DNA from: Aquincola agrisoli
Lineage (GTDB): Bacteria; Pseudomonadota; Gammaproteobacteria; Burkholderiales; Burkholderiaceae_C
Direction: 5' to 3'
DNA: 64,000 nucleotides
NCBI RefSeq assembly: GCF_036621135.1
Contig: NZ_JAZIBG010000019.1
Span: 124,001 to 188,000, forward strand
In this document: piece after piece, positions 1 through 7,672 of the stretch
Layout: every line of letters starts with the position of its first letter
Numbering within the stretch: position 1 is the stretch's first letter
Made by a program: the position numbers and the translations under genes
Notes under the pieces: generated by a model
What the model was told of the DNA's origin: nothing
Database searches by the model: none
Seen by the model: the letters and a program-made list of their open reading frames with translations, nothing else

Positions 1-539
1 TGCGGCGCGCGCTCGCCCCCGAAGGCGAGCAGCGGGATCAGCGCGAGGATGGGGATGGCGGCGATGTCCTGCAGCAGCGCGACGCTGAGCACGCTGCGGC
101 CGGCGCCGGTCGCCATCAGGTTGCGCTCCGCCAGCACGCCCAGGCCGATCGCCGTGGACGACAGCGCGAGCCCCAGCGCCGCCACCAGCGCCAGCCGCCA
201 TTCCACGCCCGCGGCGGCGGCCACGCCGGCCATCACGGCCGCGGAGCCCAGCGTCTGCACGCTGCCCCAGCCGAAGATCGGCCGGCGCATGGCCCACAGC
301 CGCTTCGGCTCCAGCTCGAGGCCAACGAGGAACAGCATCAGCACCACGCCGAACTCGGCGAAGTGCAGCATGTCCTGCGGATCGTTCACGAAGCCGGCGA
401 CCGAGGGGCCGATGACGATGCCCGCCGCCAGGTAGCCGACGATCGACCCGAGCCCGATCGCACGCGCCAGCGGCACCGCGACCACGGCGGCGGTCAGGTA
501 GATGAGGCTGGTGCCGAGCCAGGTGCTGCCGTGGTCCAT
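1..539 (-). CDS. Kef-type K+/H+ antiporter, N-terminal part (partial)
   Basis: Membrane antiporter of the monovalent cation:proton antiporter-2 (CPA2) family, which exports K+ in exchange for H+ at the inner membrane. Only the first ~179 residues are in the window; the protein continues past the left edge. The minus-strand reading starts MDHGSTWLGTSLIYLTAAVV and shows successive hydrophobic helices, including the family signatures GSIVGYLAAGIVIGPSVAGF and LMLFLVGLELEPKRLW (EFGVVLMLF just before). The ATG is at 539-537. It lies 22 bases downstream of the KefF-like gene on the same strand, which fits a KefF-KefC type pair. Whether it carries the C-terminal NAD-binding RCK domain cannot be seen here, so KefB and KefC cannot be told apart. 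Confidence 0.85.
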   Translation of the reverse strand, partial: MDHGSTWLGTSLIYLTAAVVAVPLARAIGLGSIVGYLAAGIVIGPSVAGFVNDPQDMLHFAEFGVVLMLFLVGLELEPKRLWAMRRPIFGWGSVQTLGSAAVMAGVAAAAGVEWRLALVAALGLALSSTAIGLGVLAERNLMATGAGRSVLSVALLQDIAAIPILALIPLLAFGGERAP

Positions 540-561
540 GTCGGGTGGGCGCGTGGCGTGC

Positions 562-1167
562 TCAGGGCGCCGGCCGGTCGCTCGACGCCACCGCGCGCTG
601 CGTGTCCGCGGTGGGCGAGAGGTGCAGCGTCCAATCCGGATAGGTGGCCAGCCGCTCCAGGTAGCCGGCGGTGAAGGCCTGCAGCTCGGGCTCGCTGGCG
701 CGGTGGGCGGCGTGCAGCACCCGGGGCGGCAGGAAGCGCATGCCGCACAGCGCCGCGGTCTGGCTGTAGGGCGGCAGGAAGGCCTCGAACGGATGGTGGT
801 TGTAGCCGCCGGGGCTGTACGCGTGCGCACTGCCGCCGGTGGAGGTGACGAGCCAGAGGTCCTTGCCGCGCAGGTGCGTGCCCTGCGAGCCGTATGCCCA
901 GCCATAGGACAGCACCTCGTCGACCCACAGCTTCATCAGCGGCGGCATGCCGTACCACTGCAGCGGGTGCTGCCAGACGACGAGCTGGGCGCCGGCGAGC
1001 GCCGCCTGCTCGGCCGGCACGTCGATCAGGTAGTCAGGGTACAGCGCATACAGGTCGCGGACCTCGACGCCGACGGGGGCGGCCTGCCGCAGGGTCTTCA
1101 GCAGCGTGCGGTGGATGCGGGAGTGCTGGAGGTTCGGGTGCGCGGCGAGGACGAGGATCGAGGCCAA
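562..1167 (-). CDS. kefF: KefF/KefG-like NAD(P)H:quinone oxidoreductase
   Basis: Flavodoxin-fold NAD(P)H oxidoreductase of the family that acts as the cytoplasmic activating subunit of Kef K+ efflux channels. The protein begins with the FMN-binding strand ILVLAAHPN and contains VVWQHPLQWYGMPPLMKLW and TSTGGSAHAYSPGGYNHHPF, which form the flavin and active-site loops of this family. About 201 residues, the usual family length. No ATG fits; a TTG at 1167 places the start three residues before the first strand, where family members begin, but no clear ribosome site precedes it. The antiporter gene follows on the same strand after 22 bases, so the two are probably one operon. Confidence 0.85.
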   Translation of the reverse strand: MASILVLAAHPNLQHSRIHRTLLKTLRQAAPVGVEVRDLYALYPDYLIDVPAEQAALAGAQLVVWQHPLQWYGMPPLMKLWVDEVLSYGWAYGSQGTHLRGKDLWLVTSTGGSAHAYSPGGYNHHPFEAFLPPYSQTAALCGMRFLPPRVLHAAHRASEPELQAFTAGYLERLATYPDWTLHLSPTADTQRAVASSDRPAP

Positions 1168-1224
1168 GGCGGGGTCTGCGGGCGTGTCTTCGCTACCATA
1201 ACCGCAAATCGTCAGGAGGTACCG

Positions 1225-1842
1225 ATGCCGGTGGTCGTTGTCGCAAATCCGAAGGGCGGCGTGGGCAAGAGCACGCTGGCCACCAACGTGGCGGGCTGGA
1301 TGGCGCGGCAGGGGCGGGCGGTGATGCTGGGCGACGTCGATCGCCAGCAGTCCTCCCGGCAGTGGCTGGCGCTGCGGGCGCCGCAACTGCCCGTCATCCA
1401 CGGCTGGGAGGTGGCGCGCGACAACATCGTGCGGCCGCCCAAGGGCACGACCGACGTCGTGCTCGACACCCCCGCCGGCCTGCGCGGCAAGCGGCTCGAC
1501 GAGGTGATGAAGATCGCCGACAAGGTGCTGGTGCCGCTGCAGCCCAGCCTGTTCGACATCCAGGCGACGTACGCCTTCCTCCAGGAGCTGCAGGCGCACA
1601 AGCGGGCCGACCGGGTGCGGATCGGCATCGTCGCGATGCGGGTGCGCGAGCACACGCTGGCGGCCGACCAGCTCAGGCACTTCCTCGACGAGCTCGGCGT
1701 GCCGGTGGTGGCGCAGCTGCGCGACACGCAGAACTACGTGCAGCTCGCCGCCCACGGCCTGACGCTGTGGGACGTGGCGCCCAGCCGCGTGGAGCGCGAC
1801 CTGCCGCAGTGGCAGCCGCTGTCGGCCTGGCTCGACGGCTGA
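1225..1842 (+). CDS. ParA family ATPase (orphan)
   Basis: Cytoplasmic P-loop ATPase of the ParA/MinD superfamily, which positions plasmids, chromosome regions or protein clusters. It starts MPVVVVANPKGGVGKSTLAT, with the deviant Walker A KGGVGKS at residues ~10-16, followed by the DVDRQQSSRQW switch and the DTPAGL Walker B region. 205 residues is short, lacking the DNA-binding N-terminal extension of plasmid ParAs and resembling chromosomal McdA/orphan ParAs. A strong AGGAGGT ribosome site sits 4 bases before the ATG. No ParB gene or centromere-like repeat is near, so cargo is unknown. The hydrolase gene follows after 10 bases, suggesting co-transcription. Confidence 0.85.
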   Translation: MPVVVVANPKGGVGKSTLATNVAGWMARQGRAVMLGDVDRQQSSRQWLALRAPQLPVIHGWEVARDNIVRPPKGTTDVVLDTPAGLRGKRLDEVMKIADKVLVPLQPSLFDIQATYAFLQELQAHKRADRVRIGIVAMRVREHTLAADQLRHFLDELGVPVVAQLRDTQNYVQLAAHGLTLWDVAPSRVERDLPQWQPLSAWLDG

Positions 1843-1852
1843 GCAACGCCCC

Positions 1853-2725
1853 ATGCGGATCGAGATCGCGCCGGGGGTGCGGCTGTTCGTCGACGTCGAG
1901 GGCCCCGCCTTCGTGCCCGACGGCACCGGCCTGCGCGAGAAGCCCACGCTGCTGCTGCTGCACGGCGGGCCGGGCTTCGACCACAGCAGCTTCAAGCCGC
2001 TGTTCTCCCGGCTGGCCGACGTGGCGCAGGTCGTCTACTACGACCACCGCGGCCATGGCCGCAGCGACCCGCGCCCGAGCGAGGAGTGGACGCTGGACAC
2101 CTTCGCCGACGACGTGGTGCGGCTGTGCAGCGCGCTGGGCATCGAGCGGCCCGTCGTGCTCGGCCATTCGTTCGGCGGCTTCGTGGCGCAGCGCTACCTG
2201 GCGCGGCACCCGGCGCACCCGGCGGCGGTGGTGCTGTCCAGCACGTCGCCGCACCTGGGCCTGGCGCGCAAGCTCGCGGTGTTCGAGCGGCTGGGCGGGG
2301 CCGCGGCGCGCGAGGCGGCGGAGCGGTTCTGGACGCAGCCGGGCGCCGGCACCTGGGCCGAGTACGAGCGGGTCTGCCTGCCGCTCTACAACACGCGGCC
2401 GGCCGCGGACCCGCAGACGTCGAAGCGCATCCGCTTCCGGCCGGAGATCCTGTTCGCCTGGGCGGGCGGCGAGCAGCGGTCGATGAACCTGCTGCCCGGC
2501 CTGGCGGGCGTGCAGTGCCCGGTGCTGGTGCTGGTGCTGGTGCTGGTGCTGGCCGGCGACCAGGACCCGGTGTGCCCGCTCGAGGACGCGCAGGACATCG
2601 CGGCCGCGCTGCCGCTGCGCTGGTCGCGCTTCGCGTGCGTCGAGGGCGCCGGCCATGGCACCTGGCGCGACCGGCCGGACGAGGTGCTGGCGCGGCTGCG
2701 CGCATTCATTGGCGACGGCGTTTGA
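1853..2725 (+). CDS. Alpha/beta hydrolase (proline iminopeptidase-like)
   Basis: Soluble alpha/beta-hydrolase-fold enzyme of 290 residues, closest in motif style to prolyl aminopeptidases. The oxyanion motif HGGPG lies at ~residue 40, the nucleophile elbow GHSFGG gives Ser at ~105, the acid is in GDQDPV (~236) and the catalytic His is in GAGHGTW (~267), so it should be active. Substrate unknown. Odd feature: the strand before the acid loop reads VL five times because of a GGTGCT hexamer repeat, whereas the broken paralogue at 3763 has only two VL units. No signal peptide. It probably shares a transcript with the ParA gene 10 bases upstream. Confidence 0.85.
   Translation: MRIEIAPGVRLFVDVEGPAFVPDGTGLREKPTLLLLHGGPGFDHSSFKPLFSRLADVAQVVYYDHRGHGRSDPRPSEEWTLDTFADDVVRLCSALGIERPVVLGHSFGGFVAQRYLARHPAHPAAVVLSSTSPHLGLARKLAVFERLGGAAAREAAERFWTQPGAGTWAEYERVCLPLYNTRPAADPQTSKRIRFRPEILFAWAGGEQRSMNLLPGLAGVQCPVLVLVLVLVLAGDQDPVCPLEDAQDIAAALPLRWSRFACVEGAGHGTWRDRPDEVLARLRAFIGDGV
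2521..2550 (+). repeat. (GGTGCT)5 in-frame microsatellite
   Basis: Five perfect copies of the hexamer GGTGCT inside the hydrolase gene, encoding alternating Val-Leu. The homologous stretch in the remnant copy at ~3910-3922 has two copies. Because the unit is six bases, length change adds or removes two residues without a frameshift. Confidence 0.9.
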
Positions 2726-3010
2726 ACTGAGCCGGGCGCCGGCGAGAAAGCCGATGAGTCTTGGCTTGTCGAGCTCGCTACAACGATCCACCGCGAGGCA
2801 TGACCTCGATCCGGTCTCCGAGGACTTCCGAGTGCGCCAGGCGGTAGCTGCTGAGCTTGCGACGCTCGGCCATTCAAAGTTGGAAAAGAACCAAGTTACG
2901 TCAACGAATGTTTCAAATTAACACATAATCGAGCTTCGCTTTTCGCAATAAAGATCAATTCACATGCAAAATAAACTACCATTTATCAGTGGTAACAAAT
3001 TTTACGACCG

Positions 3011-3340
3011 ATGAAACTGGCCAAAGTGCTCGTCTGTCTTTTGGTTTCCGTGACCAAGCCGGCCCTGGCGGAGGGGCCAGGCTGGACCATCAATGTGGCC
3101 GTCAAAAAGTTGGTGGTTACCGCTGATGGGGGCGTCAATGTCTCGCTTTCGCCGCCATTGAGTAATTGCACCTCCAATGCCGGCTACGGGCCAGCCTTTG
3201 CGTCTGTCTACCCCAGTCATCCGGGAATTGATCGAATAAAAGCGAATCTGTTGGCGGCCTATTTGACGGGTGGCATTGTCGCGCTGTATTTTGATGACAA
3301 CAGATGCCGTGTGACTGAAATAATCGTCGGCGGCTGGTAG
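3011..3340 (+). CDS. Two-cysteine small secreted protein, paralogue 1 of 8
   Basis: Unrecognised small exported protein of 109 residues. It starts with a signal peptide (cleavage likely after TKPALA, residue ~20) and has one mid-protein cysteine (SNCTSN) and a second near the end (DNRCRVTEIIVGG). Between them lies ANLLAAYLTGGIVALYF, the helix-strand motif shared by all eight paralogues in this window. The two cysteines could form a disulfide in the periplasm or outside the cell. The 100 bases upstream are distinctly AT-rich and probably contain the promoter; the ribosome site is weak. It is the only family member outside the secretion-operon neighbourhood, lying between the intact hydrolase and RHS debris. 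Resemblance to small OB-fold toxin B subunits (SubB/PltB type) is only an impression. Confidence 0.75.
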   Translation: MKLAKVLVCLLVSVTKPALAEGPGWTINVAVKKLVVTADGGVNVSLSPPLSNCTSNAGYGPAFASVYPSHPGIDRIKANLLAAYLTGGIVALYFDDNRCRVTEIIVGGW

Positions 3341-3379
3341 GCCAACGCTGGGTAAAATGTCGCTCAATTAATGCGGTAT

Positions 3380-3752
3380 GAGATATGCGAGGCGACTGCC
3401 CCGTCGAGCAACACTGCCCCGCCCGCTGCAAAGCCACCCCCAATGGCTCCTGCCCTGCTGCCGACCCCGGTAGTTCCCCGGGTTGTTGCCCACGTACGCG
3501 TACAGGTTCAGACCATCCTCGTGCCCGCCAAGTCCGGCTGTAAAAACCGCCCGATCACCGGTGAGTAGAGCCTCGCTTGTAGCCTTGCAGTAATACAGCT
3601 CCAGGTACGGCATGTACAGCTGCCCCGTGTACCTCGGTCTCGCACCCGCCGCCTGGTTCGGCTCCCCGAAAGGGCCGTGGCTGTACGCCCCCGTCGCGTT
3701 GCCTGCCGCGTCCGAACTCGCCACTCGCCGAACGTAGACACCTGGGCCATGT
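3380..3752 (-). pseudogene. RHS core-domain remnant, frameshifted
   Basis: Minus-strand debris of an RHS repeat protein covering the conserved end of the core domain. One frame reads GAYSHGPFGEPNQ, then RYTGQLYMPYLELYYCKA; a second frame continues ARLYSPVIGRFLQPDLAGT; the first frame resumes with EDGLNLYAYVGNNPGNY. This is the classical RHS signature order, split by two compensating frameshifts, so no functional protein is made. There is no start and no N-terminal repeat region. It lies opposite in orientation to the intact RHS gene at 7673 and abuts the hydrolase remnant, marking a recombination junction at about 3755-3765. Confidence 0.8.
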
Positions 3753-3762
3753 AGGACCGCGT

Positions 3763-4096
3763 GTGCATGTCGCTCTACAGCACCCGGCCGCCGGCCATTC
3801 CGCTGGTGCCGCGGCGCAGGCGGTTCACCCCCGACATCCTCTTCGCAGGGGCGGGGAGGGCGAGCAGCAGTCGATGAACCTGCTGCCCGGCTTGGCGAAC
3901 CTGCAGTGCCCGGTGCTGGTGCTGGCGGGCGACCAGGACCCGGTGTGCCCGCTGGAGGATGCGCAGGACATCGCTGCCGCGCTGCCGCGGGGGGTCGCGC
4001 TCCGCTTGCGTGGAGGGTACCGGCCAGGGGACTTAGTGCGGCCGATGAAGCGTCGGCGCTGCTGCGGGATTTCATTGTGGGTGTCCCGCTGACCTA
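3763..4096 (+). pseudogene. 3' fragment of a second alpha/beta hydrolase copy
   Basis: Duplicate of the C-terminal third of the hydrolase at 1853. It matches from SLYSTRPP (intact copy: PLYNTRPA) through RRFTPDILFA, then shifts frame to QQSMNLLPGLANLQCPVLVL and AGDQDPVCPLEDAQDIAAAL, and shifts again to the last residues LLRDFIVGVPLT. Nothing remains of the nucleophile half; the RHS remnant lies where it should be. The fragment has two GGTGCT units where the intact gene has five. It is a diverged paralogue rather than a recent copy, since many synonymous and several amino-acid differences are visible. Confidence 0.85.
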
Positions 4097-4383
4097 GCAT
4101 CTGTAAACCGCAAATGTGATCTTTCATGGCAAAAAAACATGGAAATTTCAATCAAGTCAACTGATGCCTTCTGATGAAGTGGTGTATTTGTTTCATATTG
4201 AGCATTTCATGCGTACGATGCATCGGGATGCAATGACTCGCTGAAGGCGACGATCGGCGTGTCTTGGCTGGAGAGGTTCTGAGGGCCCTGGCACGGTAGA
4301 CCGGCAGCAGTCCGGCGGTGCAAGGGAATGGAGAGGCGGCGCGCCGGCCGAAGGGGCAGGGTGCGTGCGGGGAGGGACGAGGG

Positions 4384-7300
4384 ATGAGGGAAACGGGCGG
4401 GCTGCTGGGCGCAGCCGTGTTCGGTGCGGCGCTGTGCGTGCACGGCGTGGGCATGGCGCAGGTGAGCGTGACGGGCAGCGGCACGGCGGCATACAGCCAT
4501 GCCATCGCGGTGCCGCCGGGCGTCTCGGGCATGCAGCCCAACCTCGGGCTGAGGTACGCGAGCGGGGGCCTCAACGGCCCGGTGGGCCACGGCTGGTCCC
4601 TGCAAGGGGTGTCGGCGATCACGCGCTGCCCGTCGACGGTCAAGGTCGACGGCGTGTCCAGAGGTGTTGCGTTCGGTCCCGGGGATCAACTGTGCCTGGA
4701 TGGTCAGCGACTCATTCAAACAGACGCATCAGGGACACCGGCTTCCTTCCCTCAGACCTCCAATGCGATGGGGGTCTTGGGAGGCTACAGAGAGTACCGG
4801 CTCGAAAACGACACGTTCTCTCGGGTGAGGGCCTACGGTGTGTCAGGCGGTATGGGCACCTTAATAACAGATTCGTTGCTGTCCTTCAACGGGCCGCAGT
4901 ACTTCAAGGTGTGGACCAAGGCGGGGCAGGTGTACGAGTACGGCGCGTCGCCGTCGGTGGGCACGCTGGCCAACGCAAGCGTAAAGGCTCAAGGCACGGC
5001 CAAGGTAGCGGTGTGGGCGGTGGCGCGCATCAGCGACGTCAAGGGCAACTACATCGATTTCCGCTACGAGCAGCGTGACGTGGCGTGGGGCAGCGTGATG
5101 CCCGACGGCCCGGCGGTCGGCCGCGAGTGGAATCTCAAGGAAGTGCACTACACCGGCAACACCGCCACCGGCAGCGTGCCGACGGCCAAGGTGGTGCTGA
5201 CGTACGTCGACCGCACCGACGGGGCGGAGGCGTACCAAAACGGCTCGAAGAACGTGAGCGTGCGCCGGCTGGACAAGATCGAGACCTACGTCAACTCGGC
5301 CAACCCGACCGCGCTGGGCCCGGCGGCCGGGGCGATTCTCGTCAAGCGCATCGCGCTGGGCTACAGCCTCAACCCCTCCACCATCCGCTCGCGGCTGACC
5401 ACCATCACCGAGTGCAACGGCGCGGGCGTGTGCCAGAACCCGGTGAGCTTCACGTATCAGAACGGCGGCGACGAGACGTTCAAGCAGAACCTCGTCTTCG
5501 CGGGCGGAGCCCTGCCCACCACGCCGATGTACACGAGCGAGCGCAAGTTCGGGACGGAGGTCATCGACTACGACGGCGACGGGCGGGCGGACCTGCTGCG
5601 CTGGGGCGGGGTGGATCCGACGCAGAACAAGCTATACCGCAGCAATGGCGATGGCAGCTTCACGGAAGTCACGGCCTTCAACATCAAGGGCGCTGACGAG
5701 GGGCTGTTCTCCGATGGCGGCTGCCAGGGCAGCATCCTCACCGACTTCAACGGCGACGGCCTCGTCGACATCCTGCGTTATTCCAAGGTAGGCGACACCG
5801 GTTGCGGAGCCAAGCCCACTTACCTGTACCTCAACCAAGGCACGGGAGCCTTCACGCGCGTGACGGTCACCGCGCCAGACCTTGCACAGCGCAGGGGCGT
5901 CATTGGCTGGTGTACCAAGAACGAATCCGGCAGCAGTGACTGCATGCCGGCCCAGGGTGCGACGTTCTATGTGCTGGACGTCGACGGCGACGGCAAGCCC
6001 GACATCGTCCGCAGCACGAGCTTCGGCAATTCGGAAGCGGCCGGCTGTTCCGCGTCCTCGCGTTGCACCTGGGTCTACAAGGGAGCGGGAGACGGCACCT
6101 TCACGCTGATGCCGACGTCGCCGACGGTGCAGGCGTTCAGCCTCTACCAATGGTCCTCAGGCGCCGCGCTCAACCAGCAAAGCGACGTCATCGACGTGGA
6201 CGGCGATGGTCTGCAGGACATCGTGCTGCCCGGCAAGATCTGGCGCTCGCTGGGCAACGGGGACTTCGAGCTCCTCACGCAGTCGACCGAAGTGGCCGAC
6301 TGCAAGAACAAACTCGACTACAACGGCGACGGCCGCTCGGACTGCCTGTACCCGTCGAGCGCCCGCAAGTCCAAGCTGATGGCCTCGACCGGCATGCTGC
6401 TGAAGAAGGCGACAAACTTCGACGACGCCTGGGGCATGCTGGGTGGCAGCTACGGCGTGCGCATGGTCGACCTCAACGCAGACGGCCGTACGGATCTGAT
6501 CCGTTGGTCGGACGATGGGACCCAGACTTGGGCGTTGATCTCCAAAGGAGACGGCACCTTCGCTAAATCGAGCAGCTTCAACCTCAACACCGACGCACGC
6601 AGGCTGGTGACGAGCGGTGGGTCGTTCACCTTTGTCAACGGCGACTTCCTGGGCAACGGCAGCCAGCAGATCCTGCGGCTGAAGGAATCGCCGGCAGCCG
6701 GCGAAGGCACATCGAACCAGCTGTACGTGCGCACGGACCCCTCGGTGCCGGACCTGCTTGTCAGCGTCCTCAGCCCCTCGGGCCTCAAGACCACGATCAG
6801 CTACGCCTCGATGGTCGGCAGCGGTCGCTACGCCGGCGACCGCGGCACGATCGACAAGGCGATCTACCCGATGGTGGACCTCACGGTCGCCGCGCCCGTC
6901 ATCACCACGGTCGAAACCGACACCGGGGTCGGCAGCAACAAGACCCGCACCGAATACGCCTACCGCGGGATGAAGGCCGCGCTCGATGGCCGCGGCGTGC
7001 TGGGCTTCCGGCAGACGACGCAGCAGACCACCGGCCCGGAAGGCAGCGCGGTGACCGTGCGCACGAACTACCTGATGGACAAGCCGTACGCCGGCGTGGC
7101 GCGCTCGACCGAAACCCGCCTGGGCACCTGGGACCAGCCGGGCGCACCGCTGCTCAGCCGCACCACCAACGTCTACTGCGACCGCAGCTCCGGCGCCGAC
7201 CCCAACACCGCCACCGACGCGGTGCCGTGCCCGACCAGCGCCAAGCTCACGCGGCCGTACCTGCGCAAGAGCGTCGAAGAAGGCTGGGACCTCAACGGCG

Positions 7301-7668
7301 CGGTGCTGCCGGTGGTCACCACCGTCAACACCTACAACGACTACGGCGACCCGACCGCCATCACGGTGACCACGCAAGCCGCGGTCGCCGGCGCGCCGCG
7401 CAGCTACACCAAGACCACCAGCAACACCTTCTGCGCGCCCGACAGCGCGAACTGCCCCAACAAGACCAGCGGCGACAACTGGATCCTCGGGCGGCTGACC
7501 GCCAGCACCGTGACCGCGAGCGCGCCCGACCTGCGCAGCGCGCTCACCACCAGCCCCGGCGGTGCCGCGCAAGCCACCGCCACCGCCGGCACCCTGCCGG
7601 CCGGCGCCAGCCTGCCGGTCAACCCGGCGGTGCTGTCGGTGATCCTCCAGTTCCTGCTCGAAGACTGA
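4384..7668 (+). CDS. SpvB/TcB-like protein with FG-GAP repeats (toxin-complex N-terminal half)
   Basis: Exported protein of 1094 residues resembling the N-terminal half of TcB/SpvB-type RHS toxins. A signal peptide (MRETGGLLGAAVFGAALCVH to ~VGMAQ) leads into the SpvB domain (VSVTGSGTAAYSHAIAVPPG, then GPVGHGWSLQGVSAITR). FG-GAP/VCBS calcium-loop repeats follow at residues ~395 (DYDGDGRADL), 453, 532, 604, 645 and 696. A TcdB middle domain begins near 797 (SPSGLKTTISYASMVGSGRY). It stops at ILQFLLED, just where the RHS repeats would begin; those are encoded by the next gene 4 bases downstream. In relatives the two parts are often one polypeptide. The ATG at 4384 has a GGAGGGA site upstream and gives a clean signal peptide; an upstream in-frame ATG at 4318 does not. 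Confidence 0.85.
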   Translation: MRETGGLLGAAVFGAALCVHGVGMAQVSVTGSGTAAYSHAIAVPPGVSGMQPNLGLRYASGGLNGPVGHGWSLQGVSAITRCPSTVKVDGVSRGVAFGPGDQLCLDGQRLIQTDASGTPASFPQTSNAMGVLGGYREYRLENDTFSRVRAYGVSGGMGTLITDSLLSFNGPQYFKVWTKAGQVYEYGASPSVGTLANASVKAQGTAKVAVWAVARISDVKGNYIDFRYEQRDVAWGSVMPDGPAVGREWNLKEVHYTGNTATGSVPTAKVVLTYVDRTDGAEAYQNGSKNVSVRRLDKIETYVNSANPTALGPAAGAILVKRIALGYSLNPSTIRSRLTTITECNGAGVCQNPVSFTYQNGGDETFKQNLVFAGGALPTTPMYTSERKFGTEVIDYDGDGRADLLRWGGVDPTQNKLYRSNGDGSFTEVTAFNIKGADEGLFSDGGCQGSILTDFNGDGLVDILRYSKVGDTGCGAKPTYLYLNQGTGAFTRVTVTAPDLAQRRGVIGWCTKNESGSSDCMPAQGATFYVLDVDGDGKPDIVRSTSFGNSEAAGCSASSRCTWVYKGAGDGTFTLMPTSPTVQAFSLYQWSSGAALNQQSDVIDVDGDGLQDIVLPGKIWRSLGNGDFELLTQSTEVADCKNKLDYNGDGRSDCLYPSSARKSKLMASTGMLLKKATNFDDAWGMLGGSYGVRMVDLNADGRTDLIRWSDDGTQTWALISKGDGTFAKSSSFNLNTDARRLVTSGGSFTFVNGDFLGNGSQQILRLKESPAAGEGTSNQLYVRTDPSVPDLLVSVLSPSGLKTTISYASMVGSGRYAGDRGTIDKAIYPMVDLTVAAPVITTVETDTGVGSNKTRTEYAYRGMKAALDGRGVLGFRQTTQQTTGPEGSAVTVRTNYLMDKPYAGVARSTETRLGTWDQPGAPLLSRTTNVYCDRSSGADPNTATDAVPCPTSAKLTRPYLRKSVEEGWDLNGAVLPVVTTVNTYNDYGDPTAITVTTQAAVAGAPRSYTKTTSNTFCAPDSANCPNKTSGDNWILGRLTASTVTASAPDLRSALTTSPGGAAQATATAGTLPAGASLPVNPAVLSVILQFLLED

Positions 7669-7672
7669 CCGT

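Noticed and set aside
2655..2921. 88-codon frame after the hydrolase
   Set aside because: It starts inside the hydrolase, has no ribosome site and no family; a short protein-like stretch (DLDPVSEDFRVRQAVAAELA) is noted but is insufficient.
4318..4383. Upstream ATG for the SpvB-like gene
   Set aside because: It would add 22 polar residues before the signal peptide; the ATG at 4384 has a ribosome site and matches the second copy's start at 24731.
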